Part shown: piece by piece, positions 42,954 to 51,865 of the stretch
How the letters are laid out: every line of letters begins with the position of its first letter
How positions within the stretch are numbered: the first letter of the stretch is position 1
Assembly (NCBI RefSeq): GCF_001042695.1
Contig: NZ_AP012334.1
Span: forward strand, 310,001 to 374,000
Origin: Scardovia inopinata JCM 12537
GTDB lineage: Bacteria > Actinomycetota > Actinomycetes > Actinomycetales > Bifidobacteriaceae
Reading direction: 5' to 3'
Length of the DNA stretch: 64,000 nucleotides
The notes under the pieces: model-generated
Told to the model about the DNA's origin: nothing
Seen by the model: the letters and a program-made list of their open reading frames with translations, nothing else
Database searches by the model: none
Made by a program: the position numbers and the translations under genes

Positions 42954-44126
42954 GTGAAAATCATTACTCTTGCCCCACATGCCGATGGCTCGGTTGAGTG
43001 GCCTCTTTTGGATAAGGAAAAACGGTCTGTGGTGACCATCGGCAGTTTCGATGGAGTACACAAGGGGCATCAGGCCATTATCTCCCGAGTCGCTGATTTA
43101 GCCCGCCAGCAAGGCAGTTTCTCGGTAATCATTATGTTCGACCCCCGCCCTTCTTATGTTCATGCCCGGGAAAAAGCACGAATAGCTGGGCAGGGCCAGG
43201 ATTCGACCGCCAGCCGGGACGATCAGGCTCTGTCCAGCGTGAGCCAGCGGTGTGAATGGATTGAAGGCATGGGAGTGGATTATCTGATAATCGTGACCTA
43301 TACCCTTCCTTTTGCCAATCAAACCTATGTCAATTTCCTAGGTCAGCTGGTGGGCAAACTGGGTATGCGAACCCTGGTTTTGGGCCATGACGCTCGTCTG
43401 GGCCGGGGGCTTGCGGGAGATATGAAGGCTATGAAGAATCTGGCTTCTGCTACCGGTGTTTTCGAGGTTGAATCCGTTGACGACCAAGGGCAGGAGGACG
43501 TATGGATTCCCCAAAAGATTGTCTACGAGGTTCCTCAGGGGCATGGTGAGCCTGCCGATCCTTTGGAGGGTATGACCAAGTCTGAACGCCGTGCTTGGAC
43601 TAAAAAGCATGGGATGAAACGGGCCCGTCGCTGGAGTTCATCATTCGTGCGTTATGCCTTGTCTACCGGCCGTATGGGGGATGCCGCCTCTGTCTTGAGC
43701 CGATTTCCTCAGATCCGCGGCCTTGTTGTACATGGCGAACAGCGCGGACGGACCCTGGGATATCCCACAGCTAACCTGGGCGGCCTGATTGAAGGTTTTA
43801 TTCCAGTAGATGGGGTTTATGCCGGCTTTGTGACTGATCAGGATGATTCAAATCCTCATCGAATACCCGCCGCAATTTCCATTGGGACTAAGGAAACGTT
43901 TGTTGATGAGATCGGTCAGGAACATCTGAAAAGAGTCGTGGAATCTTACCTGGTGGATCAGGACGGCATTGATATTTATAATCACCATATTAAGGTTGAA
44001 TTTGGTCTTTATATGCGGCCTCAAGTCCGTTTTAAGGATGCTCAGGCTCTGGTTGACCAGCTGAAGAACGATGAAAAGGAGACCAGGACTTGGGCAGAAT
44101 CATACCTTAGTCAGAAAGCCGCCTAG
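42954..44126 (+). CDS. ribF: Bifunctional riboflavin kinase/FAD synthetase, 390 aa
   Basis: Makes FMN from riboflavin and FAD from FMN. The N-terminal adenylyltransferase domain has VTIGSFDGVHKGHQAII (HxGH-like) and VLGHDARLGRG. The C-terminal kinase domain has GLVVHGEQRGRTLGYPTANLGG (the family GRxLGFPTAN) and DGVYAGFV. An insertion near residues 185-235 (TKSERRAWTKKHGMKRARRW) makes it longer than the common 310 aa and contains basic residues. GTG 42954 starts with GAGG upstream. The tRNA-Ser gene is divergent. Confidence 0.94.
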   Translation: MKIITLAPHADGSVEWPLLDKEKRSVVTIGSFDGVHKGHQAIISRVADLARQQGSFSVIIMFDPRPSYVHAREKARIAGQGQDSTASRDDQALSSVSQRCEWIEGMGVDYLIIVTYTLPFANQTYVNFLGQLVGKLGMRTLVLGHDARLGRGLAGDMKAMKNLASATGVFEVESVDDQGQEDVWIPQKIVYEVPQGHGEPADPLEGMTKSERRAWTKKHGMKRARRWSSSFVRYALSTGRMGDAASVLSRFPQIRGLVVHGEQRGRTLGYPTANLGGLIEGFIPVDGVYAGFVTDQDDSNPHRIPAAISIGTKETFVDEIGQEHLKRVVESYLVDQDGIDIYNHHIKVEFGLYMRPQVRFKDAQALVDQLKNDEKETRTWAESYLSQKAA

Positions 44127-44286
44127 AAAGCCGCCTGACAAACCTATAGATAAGCGAAGCTATAAATCTTCCAGCAGGGTCTACCACCTTTTGCCGGGAT
44201 TCGCCGAGACTGCCGAGATTGCCGGATGTGCCAGGATCTCTGGATTCGCCAGATCTACCAGGTCTGGTTGAGAATCCGGCAAAACT

Positions 44287-45429
44287 CTAGTTGAAGATCC
44301 GGCGAATGGCGTAGTTGCCGCCGGGGAAGCCCCAAGAAATAGGGGTTACCTGGGTGCCGCGGGAAGGGTTCAGGGCGTTGATAATCTTGCCATTTCCAAT
44401 ATAAATAGCGGCGTGGCTTCCATTAGCCAGAATATCTCCTGGCTTGGCTTGTGCCAAAGAGGGGACTGCGGTTCCTGCCCCTGCCTGAGCGCCGGAGGAA
44501 TGGGGGAGTCCTACTCCAAAGCGGGCATAAACCCACATCACCATACCAGAGCAATCCCAGCCTGCCGGAGTAGATCCTCCCCAGCGATAGGGAGCGCGGC
44601 CTGCATAGCTGACAGCCAGAGCAGCTACCTTAGCCCCGGTACCGGAGCCGGTCACTGTGCTGGGAGTTGTAATACTTGGTACTGTAGCTTGCTGGGTGGT
44701 AGTTGTTCTTGTAGAACGAGTAGCTGTATTCCCAGTCTGGCTGTTTGTGGTAGTCCTTGTGTTCCCGTTAGTTGTGCCAGCCTGATTGGCATTCTCAGCT
44801 GCATCTGCTGCCGCTTGGCTGGATTTGACAGACGTGGCCGCCGAGCTTAGGGCAACACCAGCTGAATTAAGATCAGCCGTACTGGTTTCAGTATTCTTCA
44901 GGCGATCAGCAGCTGTATTCAGAGCTGATTTCAAACTTGCCTTTTTAGCAGAATCAGCCTTGGGCGAAGAATTATAAATAGTTGTGGCTGTGCTGACCAA
45001 AGATTCGAGATTGGTACGGGCAGTCTGCTGATCTTTAGTAGGAGAGTAAGGAACGTGGGTGTTGGAGCTGTTGTCGCTCAAGGACCAGGAAGCGTTCTTG
45101 GCTGTGGTAACAGAGCTTGACTCATCCAGAAGCTCGTTCCTGTCTGTAGAACGGGAAACTGATGAACTGGAAGAAGCGTCAGCGCTCAAAATTCCATTGT
45201 TGGAGGCAATAGCTGGGGCAGTAGACCCTGCCAGCGCTGCCAAAACCGCAATACTAGGCACAATGGTTCCCAGACGAAGGGCTTTGGCATGGGAGGGCAC
45301 AGAAAGAACACTCTTAGCTGAGGAGGAAGATTGGCCCCTGAGTGAGGCAAAGAATCCTGTATGTTCTGGTGCGTGGCGACCTTTAGACAAAACGCAATCC
45401 TTACTGTTGACTTCATGTGTTTTCTCCAT
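44287..45429 (-). CDS. Secreted NlpC/P60 peptidoglycan hydrolase, 380 aa
   Basis: Likely cell-wall endopeptidase. A signal segment (about residues 52-76, IVPSIAVLAALAGSTAPAIAS) precedes a long Ser/Thr/Ala-rich, partly coiled-coil region. The C-terminal NlpC/P60 domain has YRWGGSTPAGWDCSGMV with the catalytic Cys, GDILANGSHAAIYIG with the catalytic His, and IINALNPSRG. ATG 45429 is chosen because the preceding 16 codons (from 45477) have no ribosome site; neither start is strong. It lies divergent from the methionine transporter genes with a 300-base gap. Confidence 0.9.
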   Translation of the reverse strand: MEKTHEVNSKDCVLSKGRHAPEHTGFFASLRGQSSSSAKSVLSVPSHAKALRLGTIVPSIAVLAALAGSTAPAIASNNGILSADASSSSSVSRSTDRNELLDESSSVTTAKNASWSLSDNSSNTHVPYSPTKDQQTARTNLESLVSTATTIYNSSPKADSAKKASLKSALNTAADRLKNTETSTADLNSAGVALSSAATSVKSSQAAADAAENANQAGTTNGNTRTTTNSQTGNTATRSTRTTTTQQATVPSITTPSTVTGSGTGAKVAALAVSYAGRAPYRWGGSTPAGWDCSGMVMWVYARFGVGLPHSSGAQAGAGTAVPSLAQAKPGDILANGSHAAIYIGNGKIINALNPSRGTQVTPISWGFPGGNYAIRRIFN

Positions 45430-45757
45430 AATATCGACACACCAGAACAAAGGCCAGAAAAATAAGAATTTATGCATTTATTTTTCTCTGAGCTAGAAGC
45501 CCTGAGATGGTAACTAGCCTGAAAAGCCCTCTAAAATCAAGGGAATTGGAAGCAGTAATAAATAACACGTATAAGTTGATTATGAGTTTTTGCTTATGTA
45601 TGAGAATTTATGTTTTATGGTAGTAACCGTGCGCTGTTCAGATTAGGGGAATTGGCAGGATCGGACAGACCATGCTCTCAAAATTTGTAGCCAGGCGCAA
45701 AAGTAATAGAAACATACAGATAGACAATACAGATAGAATTGAAAGGCAGGAATAAGT
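45430..45757. other. Divergent promoter region between NlpC/P60 gene and metQ
   Basis: About 330 bases without a gene. It contains two copies of GGGAATTGG (near 45540 and 45645) and an AT-rich centre. I could not match it to a SAM, c-di-AMP or other known riboswitch. Confidence 0.4.
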
Positions 45758-46789
45758 ATGTCAGCTCCAGATCAGGAACCTCAGGAAGGTCAGGCAGATC
45801 AAACACCATTGTCATCTCAGGCTGCATCATCAGCGGAACCAGTCAGAGTCAATCACAGGCTTCGTAACCTGCTGATTGCCGGCATTCTTGTTATAGCAGT
45901 GGTTCTGGCTGCTTTCTTTGGCATTCGGGTAAGCAGGAGTGGCCATGAATCAGCAGCTAAGGGATCGAAATCCAACCCTGTTCTTATTGGCGTTGTCGGT
46001 GCTAATAATGAGCAGTGGAAAGTTTTCAAAGCAGAAGCTCAAAAAGAGGGAATCTATGTTGAGTTGAAGAATTTTACCGATTACACATCGGAGAACCCTG
46101 CCCTTGCTCAGGGGAGCTTGGATTTAAATGAGTTCCAGCATATTCTTTATCTGGCAAACTACAACGTCAAGAATAACCAGAATCTGCAGCCTATTGGAGG
46201 CACGGCAGTCTTCCCCCTGGGCCTCTACTCCAAGAATTACAAAAAGGTGAGCCAGATTCCGGCCGGTTCTACCATTGCCATTCCTAATGATGAAACAAAT
46301 CAGGCTCGGGCTCTAGGGGTTCTCAAGAGCGCCGGTTTAATCACGCTCAAGGGCGGCTGGACTGCTTTCAGCTCTCCGAACGATGTAGACACAGCCAAAT
46401 CCAAGGTCAAGGTTAAGGCTGTGGAGGCTGCTAAGGTGGCTAATTCCCTCAGCGATCCGTCTATAGCTGCCGGAGTGGTAAATAATGACTACGTCAAGGA
46501 CGCAGGAATAAATCCGACAGATGCCATTTACCAGGACAGTGCCGCATCCGAATCTTCCAAACCCTACATCAACGTATGGGTCGCCCGCAAGGCCGATGCT
46601 AAGAATCCTCTGTACCTGAAGCTGGTGAAGATTTTCCACAAGAAAACTGTCACTGACGCTTTGATGAGGCAGTCCGGCAATCAGGGCACCCTTAATTACG
46701 ATTCAGCCGCAGACCTGCAAAAGATCCTTAGCACTGTGGAAAAGCAGGCCCGACAGGCAGGAGAGCAAGAAACAGCAGGCAAAAAGTAG
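45758..46789 (+). CDS. metQ: Methionine ABC transporter binding protein (MetQ/NlpA family), 343 aa
   Basis: Captures methionine (or a related amino acid) for the MetNI importer. The mature domain has IGVVGANNEQWKVFKAEA, FTDYTSENPALAQGSLDLN, FQHILYLANYN, IPNDETNQARAL and KPYINVWVAR (positions 70-300). Unlike most NlpA proteins it has no lipobox; instead one transmembrane helix (about 37-56) follows a charged N-terminus, so it is anchored by that helix. The ATPase gene follows 71 bases later. GGCAGGAATAAGT precedes the ATG. Confidence 0.92.
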   Translation: MSAPDQEPQEGQADQTPLSSQAASSAEPVRVNHRLRNLLIAGILVIAVVLAAFFGIRVSRSGHESAAKGSKSNPVLIGVVGANNEQWKVFKAEAQKEGIYVELKNFTDYTSENPALAQGSLDLNEFQHILYLANYNVKNNQNLQPIGGTAVFPLGLYSKNYKKVSQIPAGSTIAIPNDETNQARALGVLKSAGLITLKGGWTAFSSPNDVDTAKSKVKVKAVEAAKVANSLSDPSIAAGVVNNDYVKDAGINPTDAIYQDSAASESSKPYINVWVARKADAKNPLYLKLVKIFHKKTVTDALMRQSGNQGTLNYDSAADLQKILSTVEKQARQAGEQETAGKK

Positions 46790-46860
46790 GGAACGAAGCA
46801 CAGACCATAAAGGCAGACCATGCTGTACATACGGTAAGTACAGAGCGAAAGGATAAAGCA

Positions 46861-48108
46861 GTGGCAGCTGATAGGACAGATCAGATTGGCAGTGACTCAG
46901 ATAAAAGGGACATTATTGTTTTTGACCATGTGACCAAAAAATTCCCCGGTACCGGCAGGAAAGATCCTTCTCACCTGGCAGTTGATGATATTTCCTTTAC
47001 TGTCAGGAAGGGCGAGATCTTTGGCATCATAGGCTATTCTGGCGCGGGAAAATCCACACTGATCCGTCTGATCAATCAGCTGGAACGTCCCAGTCAGGGG
47101 AAGGTGCAGGTTTTTGGACAGGAAGTCACTGCTTTATCTGAGTCAAAGATGCGGCCTATTCGTCAGAAGATCGGAATGGTTTTTCAACAGTTCAATCTTT
47201 TTGCCTCCAAGACTGTTGCCGGAAATATTGAGTATCCCCTCATTCAGGATCAGTGGAGGAAGGATTACCGTCAGGCTCGGGTAGCTGAATTGCTGGATTT
47301 TGTGGGGCTGACCAATCAGTCCAGGAAATATCCCAGCCAACTTTCAGGCGGACAAAAACAGCGTGTAGGCATTGCCCGGGCCCTGGCCACTCATCCTGAT
47401 ATTCTCCTGGCGGATGAGGCCACCAGCGCTTTGGACCCGCAGACTACCGGGGAAGTTCTGGAGTTGCTCCAAAGAGCTAATCATGATTTTGGGGTTACTA
47501 TTGTTCTCATTACTCATCAAATGGATGTAGTCACCCGCATTGCTGACCGGGTTCTGGTTATGAGCCAGGGCAAGGCAGTAGAAGAAGGACCGCTGTACCG
47601 GGTTTTTGCTCATCCCCGGCAAAAGATTACCCGAGATTTTGTAGCGACAGCTATCAACTCCATTCCCAGCCAGGAAGAAGTTGCCAAGCTTCGGTCCCAT
47701 CTTTCCGACAGAGAAGACAGACTGGTTACCGTTATTATGCGGAACCCTGATCCTTCCCTGGAAATCACGCCTTCCGGGCAGAGGATTTCTTCCATGCTTA
47801 CCCACAGGGGAATTACCAATACCATTCTGGTTGGGGGAGTTCAGGAAGTAGCCCAAAAATCTCTGGGTGCTTTCACCTATATTTTCCACAGCGATGATGG
47901 GAAGCTGGACACATACATTCAGCAGCTTCGTTTGGCTAACTGCATTGTTGATTTTGGCAGCTTAGATAATCCTATTGATTATGACCAGGCCCTGGCTGCT
48001 TATGAGCATAATGAAGAGGACAGGCTGCAGGCTGTCCGCAATCAGAATTGGCAGTTGAATTATGATCAGTACGTGGAAGAGAAATCAACAAATCAGGAAG
48101 GAGAATAA
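46861..48108 (+). CDS. metN: Methionine ABC transporter ATPase, 415 aa
   Basis: Powers methionine import. Walker A is GYSGAGKSTLI, Q-loop FQQFNLF, signature LSGGQKQRVGIARAL, Walker B ILLADEATSALD, switch His in LITHQMD. A C-terminal NIL regulatory domain (about 290-370) is present, as usual for MetN, where it senses intracellular methionine. The start is a GTG with AAAGG upstream. It overlaps no gene; metI starts 2 bases after its stop. Confidence 0.95.
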   Translation: MAADRTDQIGSDSDKRDIIVFDHVTKKFPGTGRKDPSHLAVDDISFTVRKGEIFGIIGYSGAGKSTLIRLINQLERPSQGKVQVFGQEVTALSESKMRPIRQKIGMVFQQFNLFASKTVAGNIEYPLIQDQWRKDYRQARVAELLDFVGLTNQSRKYPSQLSGGQKQRVGIARALATHPDILLADEATSALDPQTTGEVLELLQRANHDFGVTIVLITHQMDVVTRIADRVLVMSQGKAVEEGPLYRVFAHPRQKITRDFVATAINSIPSQEEVAKLRSHLSDREDRLVTVIMRNPDPSLEITPSGQRISSMLTHRGITNTILVGGVQEVAQKSLGAFTYIFHSDDGKLDTYIQQLRLANCIVDFGSLDNPIDYDQALAAYEHNEEDRLQAVRNQNWQLNYDQYVEEKSTNQEGE

Positions 48109-48110
48109 AG

Positions 48111-48818
48111 ATGGGACTGACAGGTATAGTTTCTGCCGCTGCCAACGAAAAATGGTTGGATTTTACCTCTTATATACATGACGGGTCTTTAGGCACTGCG
48201 ATTGCGGAAACACTGGAGATGGTTTTTCTGACCCTGCTCATCGGCGGTATTCTGGGACTGATTTTGGGAGTAGTTCTCTGGGGAACCAGGCCAGGCAATC
48301 TTTTTGGCAATGCTGTTGTCTATAAAATACTGGACGTTATTATTAATTTGATCAGGCCTATACCTTTTATCATCTTTCTCGCTGCCATGCAGCCGGTAAC
48401 TATTGCCGTCATCGGTACCTCTATTGGAACGGCTGCCGCCATGTTCCCCATGATTATCATGTGTACTGTAGCCTCATCCCGCCTGGTGGAACAAAACCTA
48501 GTATCCACTGATCCGGGTGTAATTGAGGCAGCCCGATCTATGGGAGTGTCCAAATTTGGCATTATTACTACGGTCTTGATTCCTGAATCCCTGGCTCCTC
48601 TGATTCTGGCCTATGCCTTCCTCTTTATTTCAGTTTTAGACATGTCAGCTATGGCCGGTTACATTGGCGGCGGCGGAATCGGTAATTTTGCCATCGCATA
48701 CGGTTATCAGAAATTCAACCCTTATGTAACCTGGGCGGCTGTCATTATCATGATTATTCTGGTTCAGATTGTGCAGGGGATTGCCAACGCCTTTGCTAAG
48801 CGTCTTCTCAGGCGGTAA
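48111..48818 (+). CDS. metI: Methionine ABC transporter permease, 235 aa
   Basis: Five-helix permease. The membrane segments include MVFLTLLIGGILGLILGVVLW and the coupling loop reads EAARSMGVSKFGIITTVLIPE (the EAA motif). The C-terminal half has SAMAGYIGGGGIGNFAIAYGY, a typical MetI feature. AGGAGAATAAAG lies before the ATG. Third gene of the metQ-metN-metI operon. Confidence 0.95.
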   Translation: MGLTGIVSAAANEKWLDFTSYIHDGSLGTAIAETLEMVFLTLLIGGILGLILGVVLWGTRPGNLFGNAVVYKILDVIINLIRPIPFIIFLAAMQPVTIAVIGTSIGTAAAMFPMIIMCTVASSRLVEQNLVSTDPGVIEAARSMGVSKFGIITTVLIPESLAPLILAYAFLFISVLDMSAMAGYIGGGGIGNFAIAYGYQKFNPYVTWAAVIIMIILVQIVQGIANAFAKRLLRR

Positions 48819-48915
48819 GGTATGCTGGCGGTGATGAGGAGGTGAATTCACGGCGGCAGCCGGCGGAAGGCGGGGATAAGTAAAGAGTAGTCGGCGCAGC
48901 CGGAGTCGGACCGGA

Positions 48916-48944
48916 TTGTACTCGTTTATCCCCTGTGGCATAAT
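48916..48944 (+). promoter_or_regulatory. Promoter of efp
   Basis: TTGTAC (48916-48921), 17-base spacer, CATAAT (48939-48944); both elements are near consensus. The efp start codon is 55 bases downstream, with GAGGG at 48988-48992 as its ribosome site. Confidence 0.75.
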
Positions 48945-48998
48945 TAATGAGAATTTTACTAGCAGAAATCCAACAGGAAAATTTTTTGAGGGTTAATT

Positions 48999-49562
48999 AT
49001 GGCGCAAACGTCAAATGATATTAAGAACGGATCCGTTATCAATCTGGACGGCAAACTGTGGAAAGTCATTAAGTTTCAGCATGTGAAGCCGGGTAAGGGG
49101 CCTGCTTTTGTTCGCACGACCATGCAGGAAGTGCTAACCGGAAAGATTGTTGATAAGACCTTTAATGCCGGCGTCAAACTGGACTTTGAAACTGTTGACA
49201 ACAGGAATCTTCAGTATTCCTATCGTGACGGAGACAACTTTGTTTTCATGGATATGCAGACCTATGATCAGATTTTCATTCCTGAGACCTTAGTTGGTGA
49301 TCAGCAGAAGTTCCTTCTGGAAGGTACGGACTGCATCGTTTCTTTCCATGATGATGAGCCCCTGGCAGTGGAACTGCCCGCTTCCGTTATTCTGACTGTT
49401 TCTCACACTGAACCTGGTCTCCAGGGCAATCGGTCATCTGCTGGCACTAAGCCGGCAACTGTTGAAACCGGTGCAGAGATTCAGGTCCCCCTGTTCATCT
49501 CCGAAGGGGAAAAGGTCAAGGTAGATACCCGCGACGGTTCCTACCTGGGCCGCGAAAACTAA
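48999..49562 (+). CDS. efp: Elongation factor P, 187 aa
   Basis: Relieves ribosome stalling at polyproline. The three domains are visible: N-terminal KOW-like ([26 protein letters not shown]), OB II ([19 protein letters not shown]), and OB III ([33 protein letters not shown]). The loop tip reads KPGKGP, the actinobacterial form that works with an unmodified lysine. nusB starts 14 bases later. Confidence 0.96.
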   Translation: MAQTSNDIKNGSVINLDGKLWKVIKFQHVKPGKGPAFVRTTMQEVLTGKIVDKTFNAGVKLDFETVDNRNLQYSYRDGDNFVFMDMQTYDQIFIPETLVGDQQKFLLEGTDCIVSFHDDEPLAVELPASVILTVSHTEPGLQGNRSSAGTKPATVETGAEIQVPLFISEGEKVKVDTRDGSYLGREN

Positions 49563-49576
49563 GAGTTGTCGGTTTT

Positions 49577-50107
49577 ATGGCACGGTCTACTGCGCGTAAA
49601 CGCGCTCTTAATACTTTGTATGAGGCAGACGAGAAGGGACAGGAAATCCTGCCCCTTCTTGATGAACGTCTGGCTTTTCCCGGGGCCCAGACCCCCTTGC
49701 CTGCTTACGCTCAGGATATTATCCGCGGAGTTGCCTCTCATAGGCGAACTATTGACAGGGCTATCAATGAGCATTCCACAGGTTGGGATGTGAAGCGGAT
49801 GCATGTACTGGACCGCAATATTGCCCGTATTGCCGCCTGGGAAATTGTCTATAATGATGAAGTCCTGGCCAAGGTAGCCATTGATGAGGCTCTGGGACTG
49901 GCTAAAATATACAGTGACGGAGAAGCTCCTAATTTTCTTCATGGACTTCTCAGCGCCATTGAACGTGACGCTGAGTCCATCCGAACTGAGGAACAGGAAT
50001 GGCAGGAATACAGGGCTTCGTTGGCAGCTCAGGCTGAGGAGGCCGACGCTGGCGAAACATCCGAATCGCCGGACTCGCCTCAAACTCCTAAGAATTCAGC
50101 CGAATAG
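49577..50107 (+). CDS. nusB: Transcription antitermination factor NusB, 176 aa
   Basis: Binds boxA RNA with S10 to keep polymerase processive on rRNA operons. RSTARKRALNTLYEAD at the N-terminus, RMHVLDRNIARIAAWEI, and KVAIDEALGLAKIYSDGEAPNFL then HGLLSAI are the family blocks. An acidic Glu/Ala-rich tail of about 30 residues follows. It is 14 bases after efp, a common pair in actinobacteria. Confidence 0.94.
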   Translation: MARSTARKRALNTLYEADEKGQEILPLLDERLAFPGAQTPLPAYAQDIIRGVASHRRTIDRAINEHSTGWDVKRMHVLDRNIARIAAWEIVYNDEVLAKVAIDEALGLAKIYSDGEAPNFLHGLLSAIERDAESIRTEEQEWQEYRASLAAQAEEADAGETSESPDSPQTPKNSAE

Positions 50108-50153
50108 TGTTTTGTGACCCCCTTTACTGTTGAAAGTCACTACAATAGAAAGT

Positions 50154-51221
50154 ATGGCTACATCATCCGGTACTTTGTCGACTGATCCCATCAGACAGGA
50201 ATTTGGTTTTCGGCTCAGTGACTCTATGAAGAGGCATGGGCACATCTGTGTTGGTATAGATCCTCACCGCAAAAATCTGTGGGACTGGGGCTATTCTGTT
50301 GATCCTCAGGGTGCTGAGCTTTTTGCTATGCGTATGCTTCAGGCGGCTGAAGGCAGGGCTGCAGCTGTTAAATTTATGATGCCCATGTTTGAACGTTATG
50401 GGTCAAAGGGAATTGCTGCCTTGGAGCGTGCTCTGTATGCAGCCCATCAGATGGGCTTGATCACCATAGTGGATTGCATGAGGGGAGGTCTGTCAACCAC
50501 CCTGTCATCTATAGCCGATGCCTATCTTAAATCCGGCGGTCCCCTCTATACCGATGCTATAACCCTTATTCCATACTATGGTTTTCATTCCTTGAATGGT
50601 TTGATTGAAGATGCCCTCAACCGGGGGCACGGGGTTTTTATTGCCTCCCTCACCTCGAACCCTGAAGCTTCCAACCTGCAGACTGCCATTCGCCAGAGGG
50701 GTGAGTACAAGGGTCATACAGTGGCTTATGGGGTTGCTCAGGGGGCTCAGAACTATAATAAGGGCTTCTCTGGCATGGGATCTGTAGGTCTTGTTATTGG
50801 AGCGACTGTTGGCCGGCAGATGGATATTAATGGAATTGATCCTTCTGCTTTCACCGGTCCTATCCTCTCTCCTGGTTATGGCTGGCAGGGAGCCCGGGGC
50901 AAGGACCTGGAGGTCGTTTTTGCCGGTACTCATCATAATGTTCTGGTTACAGCTGCCCGGGCCATCGCTGCTTATGGGCCTGATATTTCATCGCTGAAGA
51001 AGAAGATTGATGAGTACAAGGCAGATATTCAGCGGTCTTTCGATGATATGGATGCCAGAATTGAAAAAGGGGAGACAGTTGGCCAGATTGTCCAGGATCT
51101 GTCTGACGACGGCAGTACCGCAGTCGAGGCTCCTAATTCGGCTGCGGCTTCTAATCCCACTGACAACAATACTGATTCCAATACTGATTCTTCAAACACC
51201 AGTGCACATGGAGGAAAATGA
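50154..51221 (+). CDS. PyrF-like (OMP decarboxylase superfamily) protein lacking the catalytic lysine, 355 aa
   Basis: Sequence and length fit type 2 orotidine-5'-phosphate decarboxylase: CVGIDPH, AAAVKFMMPMFERYGSKG, SLTSNPEAS, VAYGVAQGAQNYNK, ILSPGYGWQGARGKD, and VTAARAIAAYGPD. However, the catalytic block that should read D-x-K-x-x-D is D107-C-M109-R-G-G112, so the essential lysine and second aspartate are Met and Gly. It is therefore probably not an active decarboxylase. ATG 50154 is chosen; a TTG at 50130 would add 8 residues. It overlaps gmk by 4 bases. Its tail is Asn/Thr/Ser rich. Confidence 0.8.
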   Translation: MATSSGTLSTDPIRQEFGFRLSDSMKRHGHICVGIDPHRKNLWDWGYSVDPQGAELFAMRMLQAAEGRAAAVKFMMPMFERYGSKGIAALERALYAAHQMGLITIVDCMRGGLSTTLSSIADAYLKSGGPLYTDAITLIPYYGFHSLNGLIEDALNRGHGVFIASLTSNPEASNLQTAIRQRGEYKGHTVAYGVAQGAQNYNKGFSGMGSVGLVIGATVGRQMDINGIDPSAFTGPILSPGYGWQGARGKDLEVVFAGTHHNVLVTAARAIAAYGPDISSLKKKIDEYKADIQRSFDDMDARIEKGETVGQIVQDLSDDGSTAVEAPNSAAASNPTDNNTDSNTDSSNTSAHGGK

Positions 51222-51865
51222 TATCTGACAATACTGATACCCGCGAGATTGATACCTCTGAGATTGATACCTCTGAGACTGACCATGGTGCTCAACGCCG
51301 CTTGGTAATTTTGGCTGGTCCTACTGCCGTAGGTAAGGGAACAGTGGAAAAAGCCGTGAGGGCTGCGCATCCTCAGCTGTGGATTTCTGTCTCTGCTACC
51401 ACTCGCCAGCCTCGGCCAGGAGAGACAGATGGGGTAGACTACCATTTTGTATCTACAGAGGAATTCGAACGGATGGAGCGCGAGGGCCAGCTCCTGGAAT
51501 TTGCCCTGGTTCACGGAACAGACTACTACGGAACTCCCCTTAAACCGGTCTTAGAGCACTTGAAAAAGAATCTTCCATCTTTGCTGGAGATCGATGTTCA
51601 GGGAGTTCATCGGGTGAAGGCACGGGCCAAGGAATTGGGTCTTAACCCAGTGTATGTTTTTCTTGCCCCGCCCAGTTTTGATGATCTAAAGAAGCGGCTT
51701 CAGCAGAGGCACACGGAAACTCCGGACCAGCAGGAGCGCCGGTTGGAAACAGCCAGGAAAGAGCTGGCCCAGGAAGGCGAATTTGACATTGTTATTGTTA
51801 ATGATCAGGTAGATAAAGCAGCCCGGGCTCTCTGGGATGTTATTGAAGGCGAGTATCAAGTTTAG
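51218..51865 (+). CDS. gmk: Guanylate kinase, 215 aa
   Basis: Phosphorylates GMP to GDP. P-loop GPTAVGKGTVEK, GMP-binding SVSATTRQPRPGETDGVDYHFVS (landmarks only), LLEIDVQGVHRVK, and LQQRHTETPDQQERRL. The N-terminus has a 15-base in-frame repeat (EIDTS, twice) just after the start that is not needed for the fold. The start overlaps the pyrF-like stop by 4 bases (ATGA). Its 3' end overlaps the PucR gene end by 26 bases. Confidence 0.95.
   Translation: MISDNTDTREIDTSEIDTSETDHGAQRRLVILAGPTAVGKGTVEKAVRAAHPQLWISVSATTRQPRPGETDGVDYHFVSTEEFERMEREGQLLEFALVHGTDYYGTPLKPVLEHLKKNLPSLLEIDVQGVHRVKARAKELGLNPVYVFLAPPSFDDLKKRLQQRHTETPDQQERRLETARKELAQEGEFDIVIVNDQVDKAARALWDVIEGEYQV

Noticed and set aside
44127-44286. 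CRISPR-like repeats between ribF and the NlpC/P60 gene
   Set aside because: The GCCGAGA/TTGCCGGAT-type units are short, unequal and self-complementary, unlike CRISPR repeats; probably a weak bidirectional terminator region.
45430-45757. Possible c-di-AMP or SAM riboswitch between the NlpC/P60 gene and metQ
   Set aside because: Both neighbours make such a riboswitch plausible, but I could not find the conserved core sequences or a matching fold on either strand.
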